Below are positions 20,718 to 28,713 of a DNA stretch of 64,000 nt, in pieces. The notes under the pieces were generated by a model, which ran no database searches, was not told the origin of the DNA, and was given only the letters and a program-made list of their open reading frames with translations. Numbering within the stretch: position 1 is the stretch's first letter; each line of letters begins with the position of its first letter. The position numbers and the translations under genes were made by a program. Origin of the DNA: Phenylobacterium montanum (GTDB lineage Bacteria > Pseudomonadota > Alphaproteobacteria > Caulobacterales > Caulobacteraceae); the NCBI RefSeq assembly GCF_018135625.1, contig NZ_CP073078.1, forward strand, positions 3,814,501 to 3,878,500. The letters run 5' to 3'.

Positions 20718-21671
20718 ATGGCTGACGGAGAACTCTTTCCGTTGCTCGGCGCCGACTTGCTCGCCGCGCTGCACAAGCTCGACGAGCAGGCCGAAGACCG
20801 CCGCGACCCCGGCAGGTTCTGGGCCGTGCCGGACGTGCCGATCGATGTCCGAGCCACTGCCGAGTGGCAGGCGCGCAGCCGCGGCGAGAGCCTCGGCGTG
20901 TGGATGACCGCCGCCATCCTGAACCACGCCCGCGCCCCCGAAGCGCCGACGACGGCAACGTCAAGCGTAGCCTTCTCGCCGGACCCTGCGCCCTTCGCCG
21001 AAACCGGCCCGGAAGACATCTTCCAGGATGCGGACGCCGGCGACGTGGCCGCGCCGTACGAGATCGAGGCCCCGTTCGCGCCCGAGCCGCCCGCCGCCGA
21101 TGCGCCGGCGCATGACTGCGAACCGACGCCGGTGATCGAAGCGGAGGCCGAGGCCGAGACCTTGATCGTCCCGTGCGAGCAAGCTTTGGAATCGCCGGAA
21201 GACGACCTGGCCCTAGAAATGATCGCGGCGTTCCCCGCGGACGCACACGCGCCCGAAGAGGAAGCCACGGCCGAGCAACCTCTTCCTCCGGCGGCCTACG
21301 AAACCGCCTACGCCGGCGTGACGGCCTGGGCCCCCGCGTTCCAGCCCGCCAACACGCTGCATGGCGGTTCGGGCATGGACCTGATCCGGGAGACGATCCA
21401 CGGCATCATCGCCTATGCGGCGCCGGCGCCCATGCCGGAGACGGGCTTCGTCGTCGGCGACGCAGACCTGGCGGAGGCTGGCGACGCCGCGGCCACCTCC
21501 GACGATCACGCGCCGCCGATCATGGCCTGGTCGCCGCCGGAAGCGCTGGAGCCCCGGGGGCTCGAAAACGATGACCGAGCCGCCCAGGCGGCTACGTACG
21601 ACGCGCCCCAGGCGCTCCGGCCCAAGCCGCGCCGCTCATGGCTCGGCTTCCTGTCCCGGCGCCGCGACTGA
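20718..21671 (+). CDS. Acidic low-complexity protein with small N-terminal helical domain
   Basis: 317 residues, not recognised. Residues 1-75 look folded (GELFPLLGADLLAALHKLDE, PIDVRATAEWQARSRGESLG, VWMTAAILNHA); the helix pair with GESLGVWMTAAI vaguely recalls the N-terminal motif of PodJ/polar-localisation proteins of this order. Residues ~75-290 are Ala/Pro/Glu/Asp-rich and disordered in appearance. The protein ends with a basic, aromatic tail (KPRRSWLGFLSRRRD) that could contact membrane or nucleic acid. Polarity or scaffold function is speculation. The ATG is preceded by CAGAGATGGACC. Confidence 0.7.
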   Translation: MADGELFPLLGADLLAALHKLDEQAEDRRDPGRFWAVPDVPIDVRATAEWQARSRGESLGVWMTAAILNHARAPEAPTTATSSVAFSPDPAPFAETGPEDIFQDADAGDVAAPYEIEAPFAPEPPAADAPAHDCEPTPVIEAEAEAETLIVPCEQALESPEDDLALEMIAAFPADAHAPEEEATAEQPLPPAAYETAYAGVTAWAPAFQPANTLHGGSGMDLIRETIHGIIAYAAPAPMPETGFVVGDADLAEAGDAAATSDDHAPPIMAWSPPEALEPRGLENDDRAAQAATYDAPQALRPKPRRSWLGFLSRRRD

Positions 21672-21689
21672 GGTCGCGCTGAACCCGGT

Positions 21690-23147
21690 TCAGGCCGCCA
21701 GCGCCGCGTGCGCCTCGGCCGCCGCCCGTTCGCCGGCGCGGATGGCGCCTTCGACATAGCCGCACCAGACGGTCGAGGTCTCGGTCCCCGCCCAGTGGAT
21801 GCGGCCTACCGGCCGGCGCAGCGCCTCGCCAAAGACCGAGATCACCCCCGGCCCGGCGACGCCGACATAGCAGCCGCGGCTCCATTCCTCGCTCGGCCAA
21901 TCGTTGTCGACATAGTCGATCGGCTGGGCGGCCTGGGGGCCTAAGAGGCGCGTGAGGTCGCCGACGATCTGCGCCTTGCGCTCGGCCGCGGTCCTCTGGC
22001 CCCAGGCGACCGCGTGCGAGCCCTCGAAGAAGCCGGCGATCAGGCCCGGCCCGGCCGCGTCCGGCGAGACGTCGGTATAGAGCCCGACCGGCGTTCGGTC
22101 CGACAGCACCAGGCCGTTCAGCCCCGCATCGCGCCAGAACGGCCGCGGATAGGCGATCCAGAACTTGATCGTCGAGCCCATCGGCAGGCGCTGGCACAGG
22201 CCGTCGCGCAGGGCCGGCAGGCCGGGGGCGTAGTCGATGCGCGCGGCCAGGGCCGGCGGAACCGCCACGATCACCCGCCGCGCCCGGAACGCCCCGGCGT
22301 CGGATGTGACCACCACCCCGGCCGCGTCCTGGGCGATGCGCCGCACCGGCGCGTTCAGCCGCACCGCCTCGCCCAGTTCCGCAGCGATGCGCGCGCCGAC
22401 CTGGTTCAGCCCGCCGCGATAGAGCCACTTCTGCGCCCCCGACCCCATGCCGGCCAGGGTGACCAGGTCGTCGCCCGAATGGCAGTAGAACAGGAAGTAC
22501 AGCATCGAGGTCTGGGACATGTCCGCCGCCATGATGCTGCTGGAGATCGACTCCATCACCGTGCGCAGGGCGGGCGAGCGGACGTTCTGCTCCACCCAGG
22601 TGGCCAGGGTCATGGAATCCAGCCGCGCGGCGTCCGGCGCGGTCCAGGGCGCCTCCAGCGGTACGGTCCTGGACAGGCCGCCGATCTTCGACACCAGGCC
22701 CAGGAACTCCGGCAGGCTGCTCAGGGCCACCCCCGGGGTATCGCGCGAGCCGTTGCGCATCACCCCGCCGATCTCGGTGATGTTCTTGCCCTCGATGAAC
22801 GACGGATAGCGCTGCAGGCCGAACTCCTCGCCCAGGGCCAGCAGCCGCGTCTGGGTCGGCCCAACCCACATGCCGCCCAGGTCGATCTTCACCCCGGCGA
22901 TGGCGCCCGGCTTGGTGCGCCCGCCGACCCGGTCGCGCGCCTCCAGCACCAGCACGCTGCGGCCCTGGCTGCGCAGGGCGCGGGCGGCGCAAAGGCCTGA
23001 CATGCCCGCGCCGACCACGATCACGTCCACCGGCGCCGCCGCGCCCCCCTCGGCCGCGACCGCGGGCGCCGCCACAGCCCCCGCAGCCAGGGTCGCGCCC
23101 TTCAGCAGAGCCCGCCGGCTGGTTCCCTCGCCCTGTCTCGACGCCAT
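21690..23147 (-). CDS. Flavin monoamine oxidase family protein, Tat-exported
   Basis: 485 residues. A twin-arginine signal (SRRALLKGATLAAGAVAAPA) is followed by the FAD-binding motif VIVVGAGMSGLCAARALRSQG and the family segments GRTKPGAIAGVKIDLGGMWV, CYVGVAGPGVISVFGEALRRP and IHWAGTETSTVWCGYVEGAI, where the FAD-contact WAGTET is clear. Such enzymes oxidise primary or polyamines in the periplasm to aldehyde, ammonia and hydrogen peroxide; the substrate is not predictable. A 20-bp perfect palindrome sits 19 bases before the start codon and a TetR gene lies upstream, so it is probably repressed by that TetR and induced by an amine or related compound. Confidence 0.9.
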   Translation of the reverse strand: MASRQGEGTSRRALLKGATLAAGAVAAPAVAAEGGAAAPVDVIVVGAGMSGLCAARALRSQGRSVLVLEARDRVGGRTKPGAIAGVKIDLGGMWVGPTQTRLLALGEEFGLQRYPSFIEGKNITEIGGVMRNGSRDTPGVALSSLPEFLGLVSKIGGLSRTVPLEAPWTAPDAARLDSMTLATWVEQNVRSPALRTVMESISSSIMAADMSQTSMLYFLFYCHSGDDLVTLAGMGSGAQKWLYRGGLNQVGARIAAELGEAVRLNAPVRRIAQDAAGVVVTSDAGAFRARRVIVAVPPALAARIDYAPGLPALRDGLCQRLPMGSTIKFWIAYPRPFWRDAGLNGLVLSDRTPVGLYTDVSPDAAGPGLIAGFFEGSHAVAWGQRTAAERKAQIVGDLTRLLGPQAAQPIDYVDNDWPSEEWSRGCYVGVAGPGVISVFGEALRRPVGRIHWAGTETSTVWCGYVEGAIRAGERAAAEAHAALAA

Positions 23148-23165
23148 CTCGCCCTCTCAGTTTCT

Positions 23166-23185
23166 TTACCGTACGCGTACGGTAA
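23166..23185. promoter_or_regulatory. Perfect 20-bp palindromic operator
   Basis: TTACCGTACGCGTACGGTAA, its own reverse complement, 19 bases before the start codon of the amine oxidase gene. The shape (ACCGTACG arms) is typical of TetR-family operators, and a TetR gene is the next gene upstream on the same strand. Confidence 0.85.
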
Positions 23186-23282
23186 TTGATCTCAAGGAGG
23201 GCTGGCCTGTCAAGCGGGCGCTCGCAGGAGCGTTGTCCGCCGGCCAAGCCCGTGGGCCCGAAGGTTGGCGGCTTCACCATAG

Positions 23283-23393
23283 CTCCTCATCCTGAGGCGT
23301 CCGCGCAGCGGGCCTCGAAGGACGCATTGGCGGCGCCGTGATTGCGTCCTTCGAGGCTCGACGCTTCGCGTCGAGCACCTCAGGAAGAGGAAG
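23283..23393. repeat. Dispersed inverted repeat, CCTTCGAG type, copy 2
   Basis: Arms TCCTCATCCTGAGGCG...GCCTCGAAGGACGCA and TGCGTCCTTCGAGGC...CACCTCAGGAAGAGGA are reverse complements, with an inner CTCGACGCTTCGCGTCGAG hairpin. Related to the element at 13846-13968. Confidence 0.85.
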
Positions 23394-23477
23394 ATTTGTG
23401 AGGCTGGTCTTGGAGTTGACGCCCGTTGCGCACTCGCCGGGAGGAGCGGAAGACTGGTTCGCAACCCATCCCAAGCG

Positions 23478-24113
23478 TCAGTCGGGCCGCGCCCCCAGAC
23501 CTCGCAGCAGGCTGCGGACCGCCTGCTCCACCAGCGCCTCGCGCCGCCAGGGGAATTCCGGAATGGTGATCAGCACGTGGGCCAGGCCGACCATGTTGAC
23601 CAGCACCAGCTGAGCGGCGACCTCGACGTCGGCCGCGTCGAACACGCCCTCGGCGACGCCTTCGGCGATCAGGCCGTCGATCAGCTGGAACCGTTCGCGG
23701 ATCGCCGAGCTGTCGACATAGTAGGCCTCGTCCGGCGCCGTCACCCGGTCCTGGTGCATGAACACCACGCGATAATTGTCCGGATGCTGCAGCCAATAGG
23801 CGACGATCGCCCGCAGCAGGGCGGCCAGGCGCCGCTCCGGATCGCCCGGCCCCGCCGCCGCGGGCGCGCACTGGGCGAAAAGGTCGGCGAACACGTCCTC
23901 CCAGATGTGCCGCAACAGTTCGCGCTTGGACTTGAAGAACACATAGAAGGTCATCGGCGGGCAGCCGGCGCGCTGGGCGATCCGCCGGATGGAGACCGCC
24001 TCGAACCCCTCCTCGACGAACAGCGCCCGCGCCGCCGCGATCAGCCGCTCGCGAAACGCGGCGCTCTCCTGCGGCGTCCGCTTGGGGCCGCGGGGCTTGG
24101 AGGCGGCGGTCAT
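23478..24113 (-). CDS. TetR family transcriptional regulator
   Basis: 211 residues. The N-terminal helix-turn-helix domain is RERLIAAARALFVEEGFEAVS plus IRRIAQRAGCPPMTFYVFFKSKRELLRHIWEDVF, and the remainder is an all-helical ligand and dimer domain. It lies upstream of the amine oxidase gene on the same strand and very probably binds the palindrome at 23166-23185. I chose the ATG at 24113; an ATG at 24155 would add 14 residues. It could equally be self-regulated, but no second copy of the palindrome is visible before it. Confidence 0.93.
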   Translation of the reverse strand: MTAASKPRGPKRTPQESAAFRERLIAAARALFVEEGFEAVSIRRIAQRAGCPPMTFYVFFKSKRELLRHIWEDVFADLFAQCAPAAAGPGDPERRLAALLRAIVAYWLQHPDNYRVVFMHQDRVTAPDEAYYVDSSAIRERFQLIDGLIAEGVAEGVFDAADVEVAAQLVLVNMVGLAHVLITIPEFPWRREALVEQAVRSLLRGLGARPD

Positions 24114-24416
24114 CGGCGGCGCCCCACGGCCGACGCCAGGGATCGCTGGCGGCATGGCGGATGCGGCGCGCGGAGATCGGACGAGGCCTGGGTCACGCCC
24201 CCTTCATGGGCGATGGCCGGCGTCACGACAAGGGAACGGCGAGTTTCGGCGAGGTCTCTGCCGGCAGCTCACGACCCTGAGCGGACATTCGCCCCGTCGA
24301 GAGCAGATGACTCCTGCTCAGTCGAGAGGCGGGCAGCAGCGCATGTTCAGCGCCGCCGTGCTGCCGTGCCTGGGAGAGTAGGCAGCCGACGCCTCTATGA
24401 GCGCGGCAAGGACATC
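24114..24416. other. Intergenic region without recognised genes
   Basis: 303 bases between the TetR gene start and the end of the next leftward gene. Short open frames exist but have no ribosome sites or protein-like sequence. I see nothing else in it. Confidence 0.6.
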
Positions 24417-24893
24417 TCATCGCGAGCGTATGGCTGGGGCGGGCGCGGGCTGGGGAACGAAGCCGTAACCAAGCTGCGGGGGTGTCTGGCGCGGTTTGAT
24501 CTGAAAGCTGAAACATTGGCGTCCTGGCCCGTGACGCCATCGCATAGCTACGCCCTCGCTTGAGGCCGCAGCGAAACGGGCGCAGAGGTCGTAGGTAGTC
24601 GAACTCGTGCGCCGGTACTCAAGGGGCGCGCCGGTCTCGGGGTCCCGGGTCTGGCCCGTTACGACGTTGCTTTGCTCGACCGCTGCCTGGAGGGTCGCGG
24701 GCAGCGCCCCTTGCTGGGTCTGATACGAGTCAACAGCACTCTCCACGCTCTGCAGGTGCGAGAGCCGCTCGCCATCCAGGCGGTGCGCCCGCACCTCGCC
24801 GGGCGGGCCGACGAGATAGAAGCCCACCGCGAGGCTGGCCACGACCAGCGCCACGGCGATGGCGGTGAAGGTGCTGGTCGACGTGAGCTTCAC
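24417..24893 (-). CDS. Small membrane-anchored hypothetical protein
   Basis: 158 residues. An N-terminal membrane helix (about residues 9-30, TAIAVALVVASLAVGFYLVG) is followed by a predicted periplasmic domain with LSHLQSVESAVDSYQTQQGALPATLQ and TRDPETGAPLEYRRTSSTTYDLCARF, a pattern also seen in pseudopilin-like and DUF5671-associated proteins, and a Pro-rich end. Two Cys (DLCARF, RQCFSF) may pair. The start overlaps the end of the upstream membrane-protein gene as ATGA, so the two are co-translated and probably work together. Function unknown. Confidence 0.8.
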   Translation of the reverse strand: MKLTSTSTFTAIAVALVVASLAVGFYLVGPPGEVRAHRLDGERLSHLQSVESAVDSYQTQQGALPATLQAAVEQSNVVTGQTRDPETGAPLEYRRTSSTTYDLCARFAAASSEGVAMRWRHGPGRQCFSFQIKPRQTPPQLGYGFVPQPAPAPAIRSR

Positions 24894-25558
24894 GGCCGCT
24901 CGTCCGTCCTGATGTCCCAGAGGAGATAGCTGAAGGCGCCGCCAGCGATCACCGCAATCGTTGCAAGCCGAAGCACGACCCGGACGGTGAGGTCACCCCC
25001 GAGCGCGTTGTAGACGAGTGCCGAGAGATCCCCGATCAGGGCCGATGCGGCGATAAACAGGGTGATATAGGTCATCCACTTGCGCGGGCGCGATTGCCGC
25101 TTCGTCGGATCGCTGGCAATCGAGCGATGGATGAGGCGCTGCATGAAAAGAAAAAGTGGAAAGGCCACCACCAGCGCGGCGATGTTGCCCCGCATGTGGT
25201 CCAAGATCAGTTCATTGCGATCAGCCCCGACAGCCCAGACAGGCGCGATCAGCGCCATGCCGTGGCGTGAAACGTCCGGAAAGGCCAGGTCGATGAAGCC
25301 GAAGACGAGCGCCCCCAGGTTAAAGGCGCTGACGTAGAGGGCGGCGAAGAAGAGGGCGTAGGAGAAGACTTCCTGGGCCGACAAGTATGGCCTTGGACGG
25401 GGTACCGGCAGAGGAAACTCGACCGGCGCGAAAGCGTTCGCGGCCGCGCGCACGTCAGCTTCGCTCCATCCCGCCTGTCTGAGGGCGCTTGCGATTTGAT
25501 CGCGGGCGATCCCCTTCTCCAGCGCCAGCCGCGTGAACTCAAGAAGCTCGGTGTTCAT
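24890..25558 (-). CDS. DUF5671-like membrane protein with UBA-like N-terminus
   Basis: 222 residues. Residues 1-45 (LLEFTRLALEKGIARDQIAS, ALRQAGWSEADVRAAANAF) form a three-helix pattern resembling UBA/CUE-like adaptor motifs; then four membrane helices, about residues 66-90, 125-145, 160-180 and 195-215, beginning with LSAQEVFSYALFFAALYVSA. This is the layout of the DUF5671 family. The ATG at 25558 is preferred over a GTG at 25567 because GAGTGAAG lies a few bases upstream. It overlaps the following gene by 4 bases. Function unknown. Confidence 0.8.
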   Translation of the reverse strand: MNTELLEFTRLALEKGIARDQIASALRQAGWSEADVRAAANAFAPVEFPLPVPRPRPYLSAQEVFSYALFFAALYVSAFNLGALVFGFIDLAFPDVSRHGMALIAPVWAVGADRNELILDHMRGNIAALVVAFPLFLFMQRLIHRSIASDPTKRQSRPRKWMTYITLFIAASALIGDLSALVYNALGGDLTVRVVLRLATIAVIAGGAFSYLLWDIRTDERP

Positions 25559-25722
25559 GGGCTTCACTCGGCCGAGGGGCTAAGGTTCAGCGTAGCACGA
25601 CATGCGTAGATTTTGTCGCTCATTGAAGGTCTGCCATCCACCCTCTACCGACCTTCCGAAGGTCCGGTTGTCGGAAGTCGCCGCGACTATCGTCCGCATC
25701 ACCCCAAGATCGAGGCCGCGGC

Positions 25723-25815
25723 TCACCTCGCCAGCTTGCCCACCCAATCCATGACCACGCCCGCGAACCGCTCCGGCTGAGCTTCGTGCATCGCGTGAGT
25801 ACGTCGGGCGAGGAG
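25723..25815 (-). pseudogene. Remnant of an alpha/beta hydrolase C-terminus
   Basis: Read leftward from 25815, the sequence gives RPPLLARRTHAMHE, then AQPERFAGVVMDWVGKLAR and a stop at 25723. THAMHEAQPERFAGVVMDW is the typical C-terminal end of an alpha/beta hydrolase, with the catalytic His in the GHxxHxEQP-like position. No start or upstream domain remains: the frame runs into the next gene on the right. It is probably all that is left of a deleted gene. Confidence 0.6.
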
Positions 25816-25831
25816 AGGCGGTCGAACGCCC

Positions 25832-26515
25832 CTACCCCCTGACCCGCCCCTGGTCGTACAGGTCCGCCAGCCAGCGGTAGTAGCGCGGCTGGGTCTGGCG
25901 CAGGTCCTTGCGGGTATAGGGCTCGCGGGTGATGGCGCCGTAGAGATAGGCGCTGGAGGTCAGGGCGAAGAAGGCGCTGTCCGACTGCAGCATCATCGCG
26001 GTCTTGGGCCAGACCGGCGGGGTGCGGGAGGCGGCCTCGGTGCGAAAGCGGGTCACGTCCGCCCGCTGGCCGGGGGCCAGGCGCTGGTCGTGATAGGCTT
26101 CCAGAAGGCCTTCCAGCAGCACCGCCTTCTTCGGCGACAGGCGCGAGACGCGGATCATCACCCCCTGGCCGGGGACGTAGCGGGCCGATTCCCCCGGCGC
26201 ATTGGGCTTGGCCGGATCGGCCAGCACCGGCACGGTGCGCATGAAGGCCACGACCTCGGGCTTCAGCCCCACGTGGGTGACCAGGTCGATCTGGGCCTTG
26301 ATCTGCCGCACGGCCTTGTCGGCCGATACGCCCTTGGGCGTGCGGCTGGCGTCCACCGAAAAGCCGTCGTAGCTGAAGGCCAGGCTGGGCTGCGGCTTGG
26401 CGGGGCCCAGGTGGAACAGGGGCTGGGGGCTCATCCCCACCGGGGCGTTGGCCAGGGCCGGCGATGCGGCGAGCATCGACACCGCCGCCGTGATCGCCGC
26501 TGTCGCTCGACGCAT
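25832..26515 (-). CDS. Periplasmic hypothetical protein
   Basis: 227 residues with a signal peptide (MRRATAAITAAVSMLAASPA, cut near ALA-NA). The mature part has SPKKAVLLEGLLEAYHDQRL, TPPVWPKTAMMLQSDSAFFAL and TREPYTRKDLRQTQPRYYRW, and ends PRYYRWLADLYDQGRVRG. No family I can name. The pattern of conserved aromatic residues suggests a small helical enzyme or binding protein. A strong ribosome site (GGGGAAAG) precedes the ATG at 26515, which decides the start against the longer frame to 26722. Confidence 0.75.
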   Translation of the reverse strand: MRRATAAITAAVSMLAASPALANAPVGMSPQPLFHLGPAKPQPSLAFSYDGFSVDASRTPKGVSADKAVRQIKAQIDLVTHVGLKPEVVAFMRTVPVLADPAKPNAPGESARYVPGQGVMIRVSRLSPKKAVLLEGLLEAYHDQRLAPGQRADVTRFRTEAASRTPPVWPKTAMMLQSDSAFFALTSSAYLYGAITREPYTRKDLRQTQPRYYRWLADLYDQGRVRG

Positions 26516-26699
26516 CGAAGCTTTCCCCTGACGACCCCGAGAGCCCATGCCGCCGATTCGCGCGCAACATGCACCCTCCCCGGGCAAAAGGGGAGAGGCG
26601 CCGTGGTGCTGGACACCCGCGCGCCCGCGATGTAGTAACCCCGCCCTCCCGATCCCGGGGGCCGAACCAGAAAGACCGCGCCCTTGCGCGGACGCACCC

Positions 26700-27167
26700 A
26701 TGTCCCGCCACTCCAGACCCACCTCCTCTCACGGGCGCGGCCAAAGGCCCGCGGCCGGCCCGACCCAGCGCCAGCTGCGCGCGGGCGAACTGATCCGCCA
26801 CGCCCTGGTCGAGATCCTGCGCGAAGAGGACTTCGCCGACCCCGACCTGGCCGGGGTCTCGGTCACCGTAACCGAGGTGCGCATGTCGCCCGACCTGAAG
26901 CACGCCCACTGCTTCGTCGAGCCGCTGGGCGGCGTCCACGCCGACAAGGTGGTCAGCGCCCTGAACCGCTCGGCGAAGTTCCTGCGCGGGCGGCTGGGCC
27001 ACGGGATCGACATGAAGTTCACCCCCGACCTGCGCTTCCTCCACGACGAGAGCTTCAACGAGGCCGCCCGCATCGACCGCCTGTTCGACGACCCGCGCGT
27101 GCGCCGCGACCTCGAGGCCGAGGACGAGGCCGCCGCGGGGGACGGCGAGGACGGTTATGGGGCGTAG
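26700..27167 (+). CDS. rbfA: 30S ribosome-binding factor A
   Basis: 155 residues. RbfA helps mature the 30S subunit, acting on 16S rRNA near the 5' helix, and is needed for cold growth. The KH-like domain shows [59 protein letters not shown] and [14 protein letters not shown]; the first ~20 residues are a basic, flexible tail and the end is acidic. The ATG at 26700 fits the family length. It overlaps truB by 11 bases, the conserved rbfA-truB-rpsO-pnp order. Confidence 0.95.
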   Translation: MSRHSRPTSSHGRGQRPAAGPTQRQLRAGELIRHALVEILREEDFADPDLAGVSVTVTEVRMSPDLKHAHCFVEPLGGVHADKVVSALNRSAKFLRGRLGHGIDMKFTPDLRFLHDESFNEAARIDRLFDDPRVRRDLEAEDEAAAGDGEDGYGA

Positions 27168-28104
27168 GCGCAAGGGCGACGCCGTCCACGGCTGGGTGGT
27201 GCTGGACAAGCCCCTGAACCTCGGCTCGACCCAGGCGGTCAGCCGCGTGCGCCGCGCCTTCAACGCCCAGAAGGCCGGCCACGCCGGCACGCTCGACCCC
27301 CTGGCCACCGGCGTCCTGCCCATCGCGCTCGGGGAAGCCACCAAGACGGTCCCCTACCTGGTCGAGGCCGACAAGACCTACGCCTTCACCATCGCCTGGG
27401 GCGCCACGACCACGACCTTCGACCGCGAGGGCGAGATCACCGCCCGCTCCGACGTGCGGCCCGCGCCCGAGGCCGCCGCCGAGGCGCTGAAGGCCTTCGT
27501 CGGCGAGATCGAACAGGTCCCGCCCGCCTATTCCGCCATCAAGATTGACGGCGAGCGCGCCTATGACCTGGCCCGCGAGGGCGTCGAGGTCGAACTGGCC
27601 CCGCGCAAGGTGGTGATCCATTCGGCCCGCGTCACCGGCGCGCCGGACGCGGAGCACCTCGACATCGAGATCGACTGCGGCAAGGGCACCTATGTCCGCG
27701 CCCTGGCCCGCGACCTGGCCATCGCCGTCGGGGCCTGCGGCCATGTCTCGGCCCTGCGGCGCCTGCGCGTCGGGGCCTTCAGGGCCGAAGATTCCGTCAC
27801 ACTGGAAAAGCTGGAAGATTTGTGCCATACGGGCCGCGCCTCGGAGGTTCTGCTTCCGGTCGAGACCGCACTGGACGACATCCCGGTGATGGCCGTGACC
27901 GCCGAAGACGCCTTCAGGCTCTCGCAAGGGCGACCGATCGTTCTGCTTCCCAGACAGGTCGAAACGCTGAAGGCGCGTCTGGCTGACCCCTCGGGGAATG
28001 GCTTCGCGTCCCGAACCGTTTTGGCGACGCATGGCGGCAGCGCGGTCTCGATCTGCGAGATGCGGGCCGGGCAACTCAGCCCGACACGCGTCTTCAACCT
28101 CTAA
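27157..28104 (+). CDS. truB: tRNA pseudouridine(55) synthase
   Basis: 315 residues. Converts U55 of the T-arm of tRNAs to pseudouridine. The catalytic Asp is D47 in [21 protein letters not shown], and the other family motifs are [40 protein letters not shown] and [15 protein letters not shown]. The ATG lies within the last codons of rbfA and the following rpsO starts 14 bases after the stop. Confidence 0.97.
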   Translation: MGRRRKGDAVHGWVVLDKPLNLGSTQAVSRVRRAFNAQKAGHAGTLDPLATGVLPIALGEATKTVPYLVEADKTYAFTIAWGATTTTFDREGEITARSDVRPAPEAAAEALKAFVGEIEQVPPAYSAIKIDGERAYDLAREGVEVELAPRKVVIHSARVTGAPDAEHLDIEIDCGKGTYVRALARDLAIAVGACGHVSALRRLRVGAFRAEDSVTLEKLEDLCHTGRASEVLLPVETALDDIPVMAVTAEDAFRLSQGRPIVLLPRQVETLKARLADPSGNGFASRTVLATHGGSAVSICEMRAGQLSPTRVFNL

Positions 28105-28118
28105 TTTCGGAGACCCCG

Positions 28119-28388
28119 ATGTCGATCACCGCCGAACGCAAGACCGAACTGATCCACACCCACGCCCGCTCGGACCACGACACCGGTTCGGCCGAAGTGC
28201 AGGTCGCGATCCTTTCCGAACGCATCGCCAACCTCACCGAGCACTTCAAGACCCACAAGAAGGACAACCACTCGCGTCGCGGCCTGCTCAAGCTGGTCTC
28301 GCAGCGCCGGAGCCTTCTGGATCACCTGAAGTCCAAGGACCAGGGCCGCTACCAGGCCCTGATCGAAACCCTGGGCCTGCGCCGCTAA
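28119..28388 (+). CDS. rpsO: 30S ribosomal protein S15
   Basis: 89 residues, exact family length. S15 binds helices 20-22 of 16S rRNA and organises the central domain of the 30S subunit. Landmarks: [40 protein letters not shown] and [27 protein letters not shown] precedes the ATG. It lies before pnp as in most bacteria. Confidence 0.98.
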   Translation: MSITAERKTELIHTHARSDHDTGSAEVQVAILSERIANLTEHFKTHKKDNHSRRGLLKLVSQRRSLLDHLKSKDQGRYQALIETLGLRR

Positions 28389-28713
28389 TCTGCGCGCCCT
28401 TGACGTCCTCCATGCCGTGCAGAGCTGCGCCGTTGCGGCTCAGCATGACGCCAGGGAAGGAATGATTTAAGTCTGCGTCCTTCGGGCCCTGGGCCCGGAG
28501 GACGTAAACGTATCTGCCCGCCGCTCTCCTTCGACAGGCAAGGAGGTGGCGGTTTTCAGGACCTGAGCTGCTCAGGCCCGATGTACGCCGGGGGTTCCAA
28601 CGCAATCCTCGTCAGCCTGTCGATTTGGATGAGGAATCCGGAACGCCCACGGGCCCCGCCCCCTGTCCGCAGCCTGAGGAAATGGGTCCTCAGGACACGA
28701 AAGAAAGACGACA
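28389..28713 (+). promoter_or_regulatory. rpsO-pnp intergenic leader with four hairpins
   Basis: 325 bases without a gene. In order: a 12-bp hairpin with a 3-base loop (28477-28503), a terminator-like stem (28521-28552) followed by TTTT, a short CCTGAG/CTCAGG hairpin (28562-28576), and a perfect 8-bp hairpin CCTGAGGA/TCCTCAGG (28673-28694) just before the pnp ribosome site GAAAGAAAG. In enterobacteria the pnp leader is cut by RNase III and represses pnp through PNPase; these hairpins suggest similar control but the sequence is different. Confidence 0.6.
28521..28556 (+). terminator. Terminator or attenuator after rpsO
   Basis: CTCCTT (28526-28531) pairs with AAGGAG (28540-28545) and CCGC (28521-28524) with GCGG (28549-28552), followed by TTTT. 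It may end rpsO transcripts or limit read-through into pnp. Confidence 0.6.

Larger units (their letters stand above)
23148..23477. other. Region between amine oxidase and TetR genes
   Basis: 330 bases without a gene. It holds the palindromic operator (23166-23185) and a 111-bp dispersed inverted repeat (23283-23393). Nothing else was recognised. Confidence 0.7.
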
